64,000 nt of DNA from Azomonas tarimensis (GTDB lineage Bacteria > Pseudomonadota > Gammaproteobacteria > Pseudomonadales > Pseudomonadaceae): NCBI RefSeq assembly GCF_042648805.1, contig NZ_JBHRXZ010000029.1, positions 124,001 to 188,000 on the forward strand. Reading direction: 5' to 3'. The position numbers were made by a program, and so were the translations under genes. Within the stretch, counting starts at the first letter, position 1. Each line of letters starts with the position of its first letter. The notes beneath the pieces were generated by a model. It did no database searches. It was not told the DNA's origin and saw only the letters and a program-made list of their open reading frames with translations. Shown here piece by piece: positions 37,911 to 46,666 of the stretch.

Positions 37911-40286
37911 ATGAAGTTCAGTGAACAATGGCTGCGGACCTGGGTGGCTCCGCAGGTTTCGCGCGACGAGCTGGTGGCCCGCTTGTCGATGGTTGGTCTC
38001 GAAGTCGATGCCGTGACCCCGGTGGCCGCCGCGTTCGACGGTGTCGTGGTGGGGGAGGTGCTGAGCGTCGAGCAGCACCCGGACGCCGACAAGCTGCGCG
38101 TATGCCAGGTCAGCAAGGGCGACGAGACGCTCCAGGTGGTTTGCGGTGCGCCCAATGTGCGCGCCGGATTGAAGGTTCCGTTTGCCACGCTCGGGGCGGT
38201 GCTGCCCGGCGACTTCAAGATCAAGAAGGCCAAGCTGCGCGGTGCCGAATCGAACGGCATGCTCTGTTCGGCTTCCGAGCTGGGCATCAGTGACGACAAC
38301 GACGGGTTGCTCGAGCTTCCGGCCGACGCACCGGTAGGTAACAGCCTGCGCGATTACCTGGGGCTGGACGATGTCGCCATCGAGATCGGCCTCACCCCCA
38401 ATCGCGGCGACTGCCTGTCAATCGCGGGGCTGGCGCGCGAAGTGGGTGCCATCTACGGTGCGGAGGTGTCGCCGGTAGGCATCGAGCCGGTACAGGCGAC
38501 CCATGATGCCAGCCTGCCGGTCGAGGTCCTGGCTCCTGCGGCCTGCCCGCGTTATGTCGGGCGCGTGGTACGCAACGTCGATCTGTCCAGGCCGACCCCG
38601 CGCTGGATGGTGGAGCGCTTGCGGCGCTCCGATGTCCGCAGCATCGATGCCGTGGTCGACATCACCAACTATGTGATGCTCGAACTGGGTCAGCCGATGC
38701 ATGCCTTCGACCTGAAGCAGATTCAGGGCGGCATCCGGGTGCGGATGGCCTCGGCGGATGAGAAGCTCGTCCTCCTGGATGGCCTGGAAATCGGTCTGCG
38801 TGACGATACCTTGGTGATCGCCGACCATCAGCGGCCGCTGGCCATCGCCGGGGTCATGGGTGGCGAGCACAGCGGTGTCGCCGGGGATACACGCGACCTG
38901 TTCCTCGAGAGCGCCTTTTTCGACACCATCGCGCTGGCTGGCAAGGCCCGCTCCTACGGGCTGCACACCGATTCGTCCCATCGCTTCGAGCGCGGCGTCG
39001 ACGCGCAGCTGGCGGCCACCGCCATGGAGCGCGCCACCGCGCTGCTGCTGGAGATCGCCGGCGGCGAGCCCGGCCCGCTGGTTGAAGTCTGCTCGACCCG
39101 CGACCTGCCAGCGGTCGCCCCCATTACCCTGCGCGCAGAGCGGGTGGAGCAGGTCCTCGGGCTGCATATCCCGCCGGCCGATATCGAGCAGATGCTTGGC
39201 GCGCTCGGCTTGAGCTGCAGCCTCGGCGAGCAGGGCTGGAGCGTGACGGTGCCGAGCCATCGCTTCGACATTTCGCTGGAAATCGACCTCATCGAAGAAC
39301 TGGGGCGCCTCTATGGCTACAACCGCCTTCCCGTGCGCTATCCCCGGGCCCGTCTTGCGCCGAGCGTTCGTGCCGAGGCGCAGATCGAGTTACCCGATAT
39401 CCGCCGGCTGCTGGTGGCCCGTGGCTATCAGGAAGCGATCACCTACAGCTTCATCGATCCCAAGCTGTTCCAGCTGTTTTCGCCGGGTGTCGAGCCGCTG
39501 ATGCTGGCCAATCCGATCTCATCGGACATGGCCGCCATGCGCGCTTCGCTCTGGCCGGGCCTGATCAAGGCCATGGAGCACAACCTCAACCGCCAGCAGA
39601 GCCGTATCCGCCTGTTCGAGAGTGGCCTGCGCTTCGTGGGCAGGCTGGAGTCGCTGCGCCAGGAGCCGATGGTCGCTGGCCTGATTACCGGGCGCAGGTT
39701 CCCGGATGGCTGGGCCAACGACAAGGGCAACGTAGATTTCTACGACATCAAGGCCGATGTCGAGGCGCTGCTGGCCGCGGCTGGCGCCGGCGCCTCGTTC
39801 AGCTTCGTCAAGGGCGGGCACCCGGCGCTGCATCCCGGCCAGACGGCAAGGATCGAGCGGGCCGGTGAAACGGTCGGCCTGGTCGGTGCGCTGCACCCCG
39901 AGCTGGCGGCAAAGTTGGGCATTGATCAGTCTGTCTACCTTTTCGAGCTGTCGTTGGCAGCGATAGAGAAGGGGCTCCTGCCGCGCTTTGCCGAGCTGTC
40001 CCGGTTCCCGGAAGTGAATCGCGATCTGGCGGTGGTGGTGGATGAGGGCGTCGAGGGCGAAGCGCTGCTGCAGGTCATTCGCCGTAGCGGTGGCGAGCAC
40101 CTGATCGGTCTAAAGCTGTTTGATGTGTACCGGGGCAAAGGTGTTGATCCGGCTAGAAAAAGCCTGGCTGTCAGCTTGACCTGGCAGCACCCTTCGCGCA
40201 CTCTTAATGACGACGAGGTGAACGCCTGCATGCACGAGATCGTCACCTCACTGGAAGAAGGGTTCGGTGCTACGTTAAGGAAATAG
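37911..40286 (+). CDS. pheT: Phenylalanyl-tRNA synthetase beta subunit
   Basis: 791 residues, full length: N-terminal tRNA-binding EMAP/OB domain (about 40-150, HPDADKLRVCQV), B3/B4 editing domain, B5 domain, catalytic-like core and a C-terminal anticodon-binding FDX-ACB domain (LSRFPEVNRDLAVVVDE). It pairs with PheS, 36 bases upstream. It ends 3 bases before ihfA. Confidence 0.97.
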   Translation: MKFSEQWLRTWVAPQVSRDELVARLSMVGLEVDAVTPVAAAFDGVVVGEVLSVEQHPDADKLRVCQVSKGDETLQVVCGAPNVRAGLKVPFATLGAVLPGDFKIKKAKLRGAESNGMLCSASELGISDDNDGLLELPADAPVGNSLRDYLGLDDVAIEIGLTPNRGDCLSIAGLAREVGAIYGAEVSPVGIEPVQATHDASLPVEVLAPAACPRYVGRVVRNVDLSRPTPRWMVERLRRSDVRSIDAVVDITNYVMLELGQPMHAFDLKQIQGGIRVRMASADEKLVLLDGLEIGLRDDTLVIADHQRPLAIAGVMGGEHSGVAGDTRDLFLESAFFDTIALAGKARSYGLHTDSSHRFERGVDAQLAATAMERATALLLEIAGGEPGPLVEVCSTRDLPAVAPITLRAERVEQVLGLHIPPADIEQMLGALGLSCSLGEQGWSVTVPSHRFDISLEIDLIEELGRLYGYNRLPVRYPRARLAPSVRAEAQIELPDIRRLLVARGYQEAITYSFIDPKLFQLFSPGVEPLMLANPISSDMAAMRASLWPGLIKAMEHNLNRQQSRIRLFESGLRFVGRLESLRQEPMVAGLITGRRFPDGWANDKGNVDFYDIKADVEALLAAAGAGASFSFVKGGHPALHPGQTARIERAGETVGLVGALHPELAAKLGIDQSVYLFELSLAAIEKGLLPRFAELSRFPEVNRDLAVVVDEGVEGEALLQVIRRSGGEHLIGLKLFDVYRGKGVDPARKSLAVSLTWQHPSRTLNDDEVNACMHEIVTSLEEGFGATLRK

Positions 40287-40289
40287 CAT

Positions 40290-40592
40290 ATGGGGGCTCT
40301 GACGAAAGCTGAGATGGCTGAACGTCTTTACGAAGAGCTAGGCCTGAACAAGCGTGAAGCCAAGGAATTGGTCGAGCTGTTTTTCGAGGAGATTCGCCAG
40401 GCGCTTGAGCACAATGAGCAGGTCAAGCTCTCGGGCTTCGGTAATTTCGACCTGCGAAACAAGCGCCAGCGGCCCGGCAGAAACCCCAAGACGGGTGAAG
40501 AAATCCCGATTACCGCTCGCCGCGTCGTTACCTTCCGCCCAGGCCAGAAGCTCAAAGCCAGAGTAGAGGCCTATGCTGGAAGCAAGTCATAA
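40290..40592 (+). CDS. ihfA: Integration host factor subunit alpha
   Basis: 100-residue partner of IhfB, with LTKAEMAERLYEELGLNKREAK and the DNA-arm motif RPGRNPKTGEEIPI. It is translated from the pheST message (3-base gap). IHF may matter for the sigma-54 promoters at 52-58 kb, where it commonly bends the DNA between activator and polymerase. Confidence 0.97.
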   Translation: MGALTKAEMAERLYEELGLNKREAKELVELFFEEIRQALEHNEQVKLSGFGNFDLRNKRQRPGRNPKTGEEIPITARRVVTFRPGQKLKARVEAYAGSKS

Positions 40593-40929
40593 CGACGAGC
40601 TCCTGCCGATTCCGGGCAAGCGCTACTTCACCATTGGTGAGGTCAGCGAGCTTTGCGCGGTCAAGCCGCACGTCCTGAGGTACTGGGAACAGGAGTTTCC
40701 GCAGCTCAATCCAGTCAAGCGGCGCGGCAATCGCCGGTACTACCAGCGTCAGGATGTGCTGATGATCCGGCAGATCCGCGCGCTGCTGTACGAGCAGGGC
40801 TTCACCATCGGCGGTGCCCGTCAGCGCCTCTCGGGAGAGGAGGCGCGGGAAGACAGCACCCAGTATCGGCAGTTGATTCGCCAGATGATCACCGAGCTGG
40901 AGGATATTCTCGTCGTCCTGCGCAAGTGA
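40573..40929 (+). CDS. MerR-family transcriptional regulator
   Basis: 118 residues with a winged helix-turn-helix of MerR type (YFTIGEVSELCAVKPHVLRYWEQEFPQL, then RRGNRRYYQRQDV) and a short C-terminal helix. It overlaps the end of ihfA by 20 bases. This gene between ihfA and tRNA-Pro is conserved in pseudomonads and relatives. The ligand is unknown; there is no cysteine pattern for metal sensing. Confidence 0.9.
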   Translation: MLEASHNDELLPIPGKRYFTIGEVSELCAVKPHVLRYWEQEFPQLNPVKRRGNRRYYQRQDVLMIRQIRALLYEQGFTIGGARQRLSGEEAREDSTQYRQLIRQMITELEDILVVLRK

Positions 40930-41000
40930 ATAGAAAAAGTTTCTCTTTTCAGTCAGTTAGGGTATAGTCTCTCCCGCTTTCAGCCAAGCGGGAAGCATTG

Positions 41001-41078
<78 letters not shown>

Positions 41079-41090
41079 AAAAATCCCTAG

Positions 41091-41127
41091 AAAATCCAGT
41101 CACTTAGCGGTGGCTGGATTTTTTTAT
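41091..41127 (+). terminator. Terminator after tRNA-Pro
   Basis: AAATCCAGTCAC and GTGGCTGGATTT pair around TTAGCG and are followed by TTTT. It would end the tRNA transcript; the minus strand could also use it for the integrase gene. Confidence 0.8.
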
Positions 41128-41173
41128 GGGCGCTTCACACGTAGAAGCGTAGGGACTTTTGCGGGACTTTTTT

Positions 41174-42373
41174 TCATCCTGCCATCCTCCTCAAAATTGT
41201 CAGGGCCGGCCCACGCGAGTCGGTAGCCGAAATCCTGTTGGCTTCATCTATCAGTTTGCCCAGCTCGGCGGCTGAATAGTGACTGGTGATGCTGCCGTTC
41301 TTGTGGCCCAGCAGAGCCTTCCTGTCTTCCTCTGTCACACCAGATGCCCGAAGTCTTCGACCGAAGGTGTGCTTCAGATCGTGAACACGGATCGAAGCAA
41401 ACCCAGGTGGAGCAGGGCGCATGAAGCGCTCCTGGAACTTCTTCGCTGCTCTGACTCTGGCTTTCTTCCATGCCGAATCGTTCATCCGGTGAACTGGAGT
41501 GGCCTTGCCGTTTCGATCGGGTTGTCCGTAAGGAAATACCCAAACCGGATCAAGCCCACGCTGTCCCTCGATGACCGACTTGGCTACGTTGTTGAGCACA
41601 ACGAGGCGCTCGTCGCCGTTCTTGACCCCGGAGCTCTCATGTCGGCCACCAAAATCCGCCGGTATGAGAAAGACGCTGGTGTTGAGCTCAGGAATCGGTA
41701 TTTCCCAATCCCAGCGAAGCTTCACGACCTCCTGCTCGCGTGAGCCGCTGTTGACCTTGTACAGGGCCATGCGGCGCAAATGATCCGGCAATTCCGCGAA
41801 GAGAATCGACTGCTCTTCCCAGGACATCGGATAGGGCATGCGTCTGGTTTTCTTCTCTTCCAGCTTGGTGATCATTGGCACTACGTCGAGCCAGGGACGC
41901 TTCTGCTCATCACGCCATTTTCGGGCGCACAGGTTCAGGATGCGTATGACGCGCTCTAGGGCGATGTTCACCGTGCGGTGTGAGACGCCAGGTTTCAACT
42001 TGCCATCGCGGGTTCTGGTGCTCTTGAGTCGATCCCTTATGTAGGGAGCCAGGGTCTCGTCGTCGACATGAGTCAGAGGCTGGTCGCCAATATACGGGTC
42101 CAACTGCTCCAGATAGATGGCTGTGAGGCCTATCGACGGCTGATCCTTGTACTCGGTCAGGTAACGCGTAGCGGCTTCCCGCCAGGTTCTGATCGTGCGG
42201 ACGCCGTAGATCTTCTGTTCCCGGAGCTTTTCCAGCTTGTGTATCAGGTACTGCTCTGCCTCCTTCCTATCGCTTGATCCAGTGCTTTCCTGAATTCGCT
42301 GACCTCTGAAGACCTTGTCGATGTGCCAGGTCCCGTTCCTTTTGTAGAGGCCGCTAATGGTTTTTCGCGCCAT
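41174..42373 (-). CDS. int: Tyrosine-type site-specific integrase
   Basis: 399-residue tyrosine recombinase: an arm-binding N domain, a SAM-like core-binding domain (about 70-175) and a catalytic domain from about 185. The box I arginine is in NSGSREQEVVKL. Box II reads HDLKHTFGRR, with lysine where most members have HxxR. LLGHKNGSITSHY supplies the later histidine and the tyrosine nucleophile. Placement beside tRNA-Pro in inverse orientation is the classic set-up for tRNA-targeted islands. It overlaps the AlpA-like gene by 130 bases. Confidence 0.92.
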   Translation of the reverse strand: MARKTISGLYKRNGTWHIDKVFRGQRIQESTGSSDRKEAEQYLIHKLEKLREQKIYGVRTIRTWREAATRYLTEYKDQPSIGLTAIYLEQLDPYIGDQPLTHVDDETLAPYIRDRLKSTRTRDGKLKPGVSHRTVNIALERVIRILNLCARKWRDEQKRPWLDVVPMITKLEEKKTRRMPYPMSWEEQSILFAELPDHLRRMALYKVNSGSREQEVVKLRWDWEIPIPELNTSVFLIPADFGGRHESSGVKNGDERLVVLNNVAKSVIEGQRGLDPVWVFPYGQPDRNGKATPVHRMNDSAWKKARVRAAKKFQERFMRPAPPGFASIRVHDLKHTFGRRLRASGVTEEDRKALLGHKNGSITSHYSAAELGKLIDEANRISATDSRGPALTILRRMAG

Positions 42374-42654
42374 GGTTTTTCTCCTTGGCGCTCGCTGCGG
42401 GAGTGATCATGTCCCTTGGCACCTTCCTTTTCAATGATGGCCCGGTCGATGTAGGCGTCTGCCCAGGCATCCAGCTCTTCGCGATCAAAGCCGATGCCTT
42501 GCACGCCAACGCGAAATTCCCGCACGTAAGGCCGGACGGTTTTGTTGAACTCTGTGCGGCACATGCCGAGGTAGGCGGGGGCCGCACTGGCTCGCAGGAT
42601 TCGGGATGGGCAGGTGATCAAGCGTGCGGCTATCTGCTCAGATGATGCGGGCAT
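42244..42654 (-). CDS. AlpA/excisionase-like DNA-binding protein
   Basis: 136 residues. Residues 18-68 (RILRASAAPAYLGMCRTEFNK, then FDREELDAWADAYI) have the layout of MerR/AlpA-type winged helices that pick the integration module's promoter or act as excisionase. The C terminus is charged and low-complexity. It lies immediately upstream of the integrase with a 130-base overlap in another frame, as is common in pseudomonad islands. It probably controls excision. Confidence 0.7.
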   Translation of the reverse strand: MPASSEQIAARLITCPSRILRASAAPAYLGMCRTEFNKTVRPYVREFRVGVQGIGFDREELDAWADAYIDRAIIEKEGAKGHDHSRSERQGEKPWREKPLAASTKGTGPGTSTRSSEVSEFRKALDQAIGRRQSST

Positions 42655-42843
42655 GAATATCGCCTCCTTATCGACCCTGATCCGTTCTGCAGATGCTGTC
42701 CCCTGCTCGCCGGGCGAACAACGTGGTGGAGGGAGCTACGGAGGGTTTGGTACAACAACCTTTTTGGTTCGGTTTGACCTGATAGATCGTGGCGTATGGC
42801 CAGCCGTTGGCTGGTCGGCGATATCAGGCTTGAGGATTGATAC

Positions 42844-44142
42844 GTGTCTTCCGAAGAGGTAGCCCAGCAACCTGGTTCCAGCCCTGGTGGCCCAGTCAGT
42901 CGTGAGGAGATGTACGCAGAGGTGTGGCGGCGTCCCATGACCAAGATCGCGGATCACCATCGTGTTTCTTCCAGCTTCTTGGCGCGCGTGTGTACCCGCA
43001 TGAATGTCCCGCGGCCGCCGCGTGGGCACTGGGTAAAGCTGGAGAATGGAATACCGAGTCCTCAGCCACCGCTGCCTGAGGCTGGGCCTGGTGATCTTCA
43101 GGTCTGGCGCAGGGGAGATGCTCTTGGTGCTGTTCCTCGACCGGTACCGAAGGCACCTGCACCGCGCAAAATCAAACCCGAACAGCTCCGCATATCGCGA
43201 TCAAGGCAGCACCCTGTTGTCGCGGGGGCGTATGAGGTCTTTGAGCAGGGACGCGTCATCGACCAGGGGTTCCTCAAGCCCGGGAGACAGCGTCTGGTGG
43301 ATGTCGTGGTGACCAAGCCTCAGCTTGAGCCTGCCCTGAAACTGGCGAATCAGCTGTTTCTCAAGCTGGAGGCTGCTGGCCATAGCGTGATGTTTGCACC
43401 GAGTGACCGAACCTATGCCCGGGCCTCGTTTGATGAGCATGAGCACCCACCCAAGAAGCCAAGGCACCGGCATCCGGCGTTGTGGTCACCCTCCAAGCCC
43501 ACAGTGGTCTTCATCGGGACGGTTGCCATCGGGCTGACGTTGTTTGAGATGACTGAGGAACTGGAAGCTCGGAATATCGATGGTGAGTACATCCCTACCT
43601 CTAAGATTTCGTCGCAGCAACTGCGCCGCTTGAGCTCTGCTTGGAACTGGACGACCCGAATGGACTTCGCGACCGGCCGTCTATGCATAAGGGCTTTCTC
43701 TCCATACCCAGGTGCGGATTGGTCTCAAAGTTGGAAGGAGGTCAAGCAAAGCCAGCTGCGTGGCCAGTTGGATGACATCGTTCAGCAGCTCACAGACGCC
43801 GCGCCTGTAATTGCTCGATTGATAGAAGAGGCCGAGGAGCAGGCCAGGATTCGGCAGCAGGAGTGGAGGGAGCAGTTACGCCGGCTCGAGGAGAGAGAAC
43901 GGATTCGACGTCAAAACGAGGCAAGGGAGCAGGCGAGAGCTGATTTGCTGAGCGCCATCAAACAGTGGGATGACATCAAGCGGATCCAGGCCTTTTTCAG
44001 TGATGCTGAGAGCTCCGTATCGAATCTGCCCGAAGCCGAGCGGTGTGTTGCTATGGACAAGCTCGCCCAAGCGCGTGAGCTTGTTGGCGAGCTGGATCCG
44101 CTACAGGCGTTGCTGGAATGGAAGGGGCCTCGGGAGCGCTGA
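42844..44142 (+). CDS. Unrecognised 432-aa island protein with N-terminal HTH-like region
   Basis: The GTG start follows GAGG. Residues 18-70 (SREEMYAEVWRRPMTKIA, then PRPPRGHWVKL) form a helix-turn-helix-like module that recurs in uncharacterised bacterial proteins. The middle part (about 120-320) has mixed alpha/beta character without a motif I know. Residues about 335-390 are a highly charged Glu/Arg coiled coil. It has its own terminator and no partner gene in the same direction. It lies in the cargo slot beside the integrase where defence or accessory genes often sit. The function is unknown. Confidence 0.75.
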   Translation: MSSEEVAQQPGSSPGGPVSREEMYAEVWRRPMTKIADHHRVSSSFLARVCTRMNVPRPPRGHWVKLENGIPSPQPPLPEAGPGDLQVWRRGDALGAVPRPVPKAPAPRKIKPEQLRISRSRQHPVVAGAYEVFEQGRVIDQGFLKPGRQRLVDVVVTKPQLEPALKLANQLFLKLEAAGHSVMFAPSDRTYARASFDEHEHPPKKPRHRHPALWSPSKPTVVFIGTVAIGLTLFEMTEELEARNIDGEYIPTSKISSQQLRRLSSAWNWTTRMDFATGRLCIRAFSPYPGADWSQSWKEVKQSQLRGQLDDIVQQLTDAAPVIARLIEEAEEQARIRQQEWREQLRRLEERERIRRQNEAREQARADLLSAIKQWDDIKRIQAFFSDAESSVSNLPEAERCVAMDKLAQARELVGELDPLQALLEWKGPRER

Positions 44143-44174
44143 GACTGATTCTGTCTGGGTTTACGAAATTCGGA

Positions 44175-44204
44175 AAATGCTCACTGATGGTGAGCATTTT
44201 TTAT
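44175..44204 (+). terminator. Terminator after the 432-aa gene
   Basis: AAATGCTCAC, loop TGATG, GTGAGCATTT, then TTT: a 10-bp perfect stem with a T tail. It may also serve the Fic gene on the opposite strand. Confidence 0.88.
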
Positions 44205-44275
44205 ATTTCTTAAACCTGTTGCCTGCTCTGAATGCATTGGTTTGTCCAGCTCGCCTAAACGATAAAAAGATGCGG

Positions 44276-45775
44276 CTATTGACGTTTTTCTTGAGCCGCG
44301 TGTTGCTCGCTAAGAACCTGCTGGGCAGTCTGTTCTATGTAGTCGAAGACTTCAGGGGGTACCCTGTACTGGTATTGTTTACGACGGTGCTTCGAAACAA
44401 AGCCATCATTGGTTAGGCACATCATCACCAGATTCGCCAAGTCGCTGCCGCGGATGTCGAATCGTTCATCCACAGCCCTGTAGACGGCGTCGTAGCACTC
44501 CAGAAAAGCGGCTTCTTCCCGGAGTTCGACCTCCAGGGCGTGCTGAGCCATTTCCATGGTGAAGATGACGCAGGCAGTTGCGTCCCAGTAGCGGTAGATC
44601 GCGGCATCCCCCTGGAAGTCGAAAGCCAACTTGCCAAAGTCGATCCACTGCACATCCCAGAAATCCCGGGCTGGGCGGGAGAATCCCTGCAGGGCCTCCA
44701 GATACAGGCGCTCCTCACGTTTCATTGCCACCGACACTGGCAGTAGCAGGCCATTCTCCAAGGCGCCTGCGCGGCAAAGTGCCTGGTGGATCAGGAATCG
44801 GGATAGGCGTCCGTTTCCATCCATAAACGGGTGGAGGAATACGAAACCAAAGGAAATGATTCCAGCTGCTACCAGCGGGTCGATCTGGGTGGGGGCCTCA
44901 TTCGCAAACTGCATGAGGTGCTCCATCAGTTCGCGGCACAGCTCTGGTGGTGGGGGAACGTAAGTCACCCCGGCAGCCCCTTGAAGGGCTCCTGCGAGGT
45001 GGTTTTGTTCATGCCTGAATGCCGCAGCTAGATCATAAGGGTTCGATACCGTGGCGTTCTGCAGAGCTACCAGATAGTCCTCGGTCAGCGGCTGGCGTTC
45101 GTGTGCCTGGCGTAGCAGGTGAATGAATCGCCGCGACTTGTCCTCGTTCGGCGCTTCGCGTTCTATAGCGAACGAATCCTTGGTTTCATGCAAATAGGCC
45201 CAGTTGATCGCCCGATCCATCATGACCGGAGGCAGGGACTCCATGAAGGCTTTCGCCCGGCCAAGTATGTCGTGTTCCTGAAGTTCGATCAGCCTGGCGG
45301 TTCTTTCCACGGTGGCGCAGTAGCCCACGTCGCCAAGGCCGTTGAATTCCACCCGCCACCGGGAGTTTCTTGTTCCCGGGCGGGTCACGTAGCGCTTGGG
45401 ATCGAAGAGCGGCACGAAAGCCCCCCGAACCGGAGCATGCTGAGGAACCTCCTCGCCGGTGAATGCTTCTCTCAGATAGCACGCCTTGCGAATGTAGATG
45501 CCGTTGGGCGCCTCCTGCAGGGCATTCTCCAGGGCTGCGACTGGTATCTTGGGGAGAGCCTGAGCCAGAATGGCAAGATTGACCCCCTCATGCTTCAGCG
45601 CAAAGAGGACATGGCCGAGCAAGTCATCAGCAGCCGGTGCGATGGCAGATGGTACAGCCAAGGTCTGGCCTATCTTCTTCAAACGAGTGACAGGCTGCAC
45701 AATCGCTGGCAGATGCAAGGGGAATGCGGACAGCTGCATGGCTTCGCGTAGCCAAGCGTAACCGACTAGGTGCAT
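44276..45775 (-). CDS. Fic-domain protein (predicted AMP-transferase)
   Basis: 499 residues. The Fic motif HPFMDGNGRLSR is at residues 315-326 with all catalytic positions, so NMP transfer to a target hydroxyl is expected. An upstream SFAIERE (201-207) fits the autoinhibitory (S/T)xxxE helix of class II Fic proteins, although Arg follows the Glu where Gly or Asn is usual. The C-terminal about 100 residues look like a winged-helix module. The start at 45775 is chosen for its AAAGGAA box; the frame is open to 45841 without one. No separate antitoxin is seen. It could be a toxin, a defence protein or a regulator. Confidence 0.85.
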   Translation of the reverse strand: MHLVGYAWLREAMQLSAFPLHLPAIVQPVTRLKKIGQTLAVPSAIAPAADDLLGHVLFALKHEGVNLAILAQALPKIPVAALENALQEAPNGIYIRKACYLREAFTGEEVPQHAPVRGAFVPLFDPKRYVTRPGTRNSRWRVEFNGLGDVGYCATVERTARLIELQEHDILGRAKAFMESLPPVMMDRAINWAYLHETKDSFAIEREAPNEDKSRRFIHLLRQAHERQPLTEDYLVALQNATVSNPYDLAAAFRHEQNHLAGALQGAAGVTYVPPPPELCRELMEHLMQFANEAPTQIDPLVAAGIISFGFVFLHPFMDGNGRLSRFLIHQALCRAGALENGLLLPVSVAMKREERLYLEALQGFSRPARDFWDVQWIDFGKLAFDFQGDAAIYRYWDATACVIFTMEMAQHALEVELREEAAFLECYDAVYRAVDERFDIRGSDLANLVMMCLTNDGFVSKHRRKQYQYRVPPEVFDYIEQTAQQVLSEQHAAQEKRQ

Positions 45776-45991
45776 GTCAAAAATTCCTTTGGCTTGGCTC
45801 TGGCCCCCAGATTTTCTTGAGTGCGACAAGAAAATCTTCATTTTTTTCGATTCTACTGATTTTTTCTTAATTCACGCAGGCCAATTTCGTTCGAGTGCCT
45901 TTGGGGCGAAGGTCCGCGCTCACGTTTGTTACCAGCCTCTTCGGAGGCAAGGGCATAACAGGCGGCCAGCCAGGGTAAACCGATTCGGTTG

Positions 45992-46213
45992 TCAGCTCGT
46001 TGTACCAAGTCTCCTGAACACCCGATCCCTCGCCATGAAGGCCTCTAGCATGTGCGGAACGAGCGTCAGGGCGTCGACCTCTTCACCGTAGGTCTGTGAG
46101 TGCAGCGCCGCGTAGCGCTCGAGGTCGGCCTTCAGGCTGGCCGGGCAGGTGAAAGTCAGCTTCAGGCTCTCGGTTTTTGGCAGTGGGCCGAGACGCAGTT
46201 TGGTCGTGCTCAT
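45992..46213 (-). CDS. DUF2274 protein, remnant of a trb conjugation cluster
   Basis: 73 residues, MSTTKLRLGPLPKTESLKLT start, matching DUF2274, a small protein found directly after trbI in P-type (trb) conjugation clusters of integrative elements. Its ATG overlaps the stop codon of a trbI tail (ATGA), as in intact clusters. It is the last surviving piece of a mating apparatus here. Confidence 0.85.
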   Translation of the reverse strand: MSTTKLRLGPLPKTESLKLTFTCPASLKADLERYAALHSQTYGEEVDALTLVPHMLEAFMARDRVFRRLGTTS

Positions 46214-46305
46214 TGCAGGCTCCCTTGTTGAGCTGTGACGGGTTGGTAGGGGCGCAGCACCAGAACTCGGTTGACGATCACGCGCAGGGGCAGGTCAGGG
46301 CGCTG
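46210..46305 (-). pseudogene. trbI: trbI 3' end, truncated by an IS3-family insertion
   Basis: In frame on the minus strand the last about 31 codons read LPLRVIVNRVLVLRPYQP and end at the TGA overlapping the DUF2274 start. That is the C terminus of TrbI, a VirB10-like envelope-spanning subunit of type IV secretion. The upstream rest is lost: an IS3-family element begins at 46306, and the sequence beyond it does not resume TrbI. Confidence 0.75.
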
Positions 46306-46369
46306 GGGGGTTCTACTCCGTTAGCACGGACACTTTCGAGTAAGCTCATGCCGAGCTGAAGGAGTGTTC

Positions 46370-46666
46370 ATGAAGCGCAAGAAATACAGCCCCGAGTTCA
46401 AGCGGGAAGCCATCGAGTTGGTTCGTCGTTCAGGGGCGAGCTGTCGACAGGTGGCCCTGGAGATTGGTGTGGCTCCGAACCTGCTCACACGCTGGGTTCG
46501 AGAAGCACAGCCAGGCACAGAAAGGGCCTTTCCCGGAACAGGTAGTCCGCGAGATGAGGAGCTGGCCCGCCTCAAGCGTGAGTTGGCCCGGGTGACTAAG
46601 GAACGTGATTTTTTAAGAGACGCGGCAGCGTACTTTGCCAGGGAGTCATCGAGCGGTACACGGTGA
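46370..46666 (+). CDS. IS3-family transposase OrfA
   Basis: 98 residues: helix-turn-helix of the HTH_Tnp_1 type (KYSPEFKREAIELVRRSG, then ALEIGVAPNLLTRWVRE) and a leucine-zipper-like C-terminal helix. It binds the element's ends. The ATG at 46370 follows AAGGAG. It overlaps orfB by 4 bases, and a T6 slippery run (46609-46614) lies within its 3' part. Confidence 0.92.
   Translation: MKRKKYSPEFKREAIELVRRSGASCRQVALEIGVAPNLLTRWVREAQPGTERAFPGTGSPRDEELARLKRELARVTKERDFLRDAAAYFARESSSGTR
46609..46615 (+). other. Probable programmed -1 frameshift site (T-TTT-TTA)
   Basis: The heptamer TTTTTTA sits in orfA frame as T TTT TTA, the X-XXY-YYZ form used for -1 slippage. The orfB frame has a TGA at 46606-46608, immediately before it, and is open from here into orfB. 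A slip would therefore make the OrfAB transposase. Confidence 0.7.
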
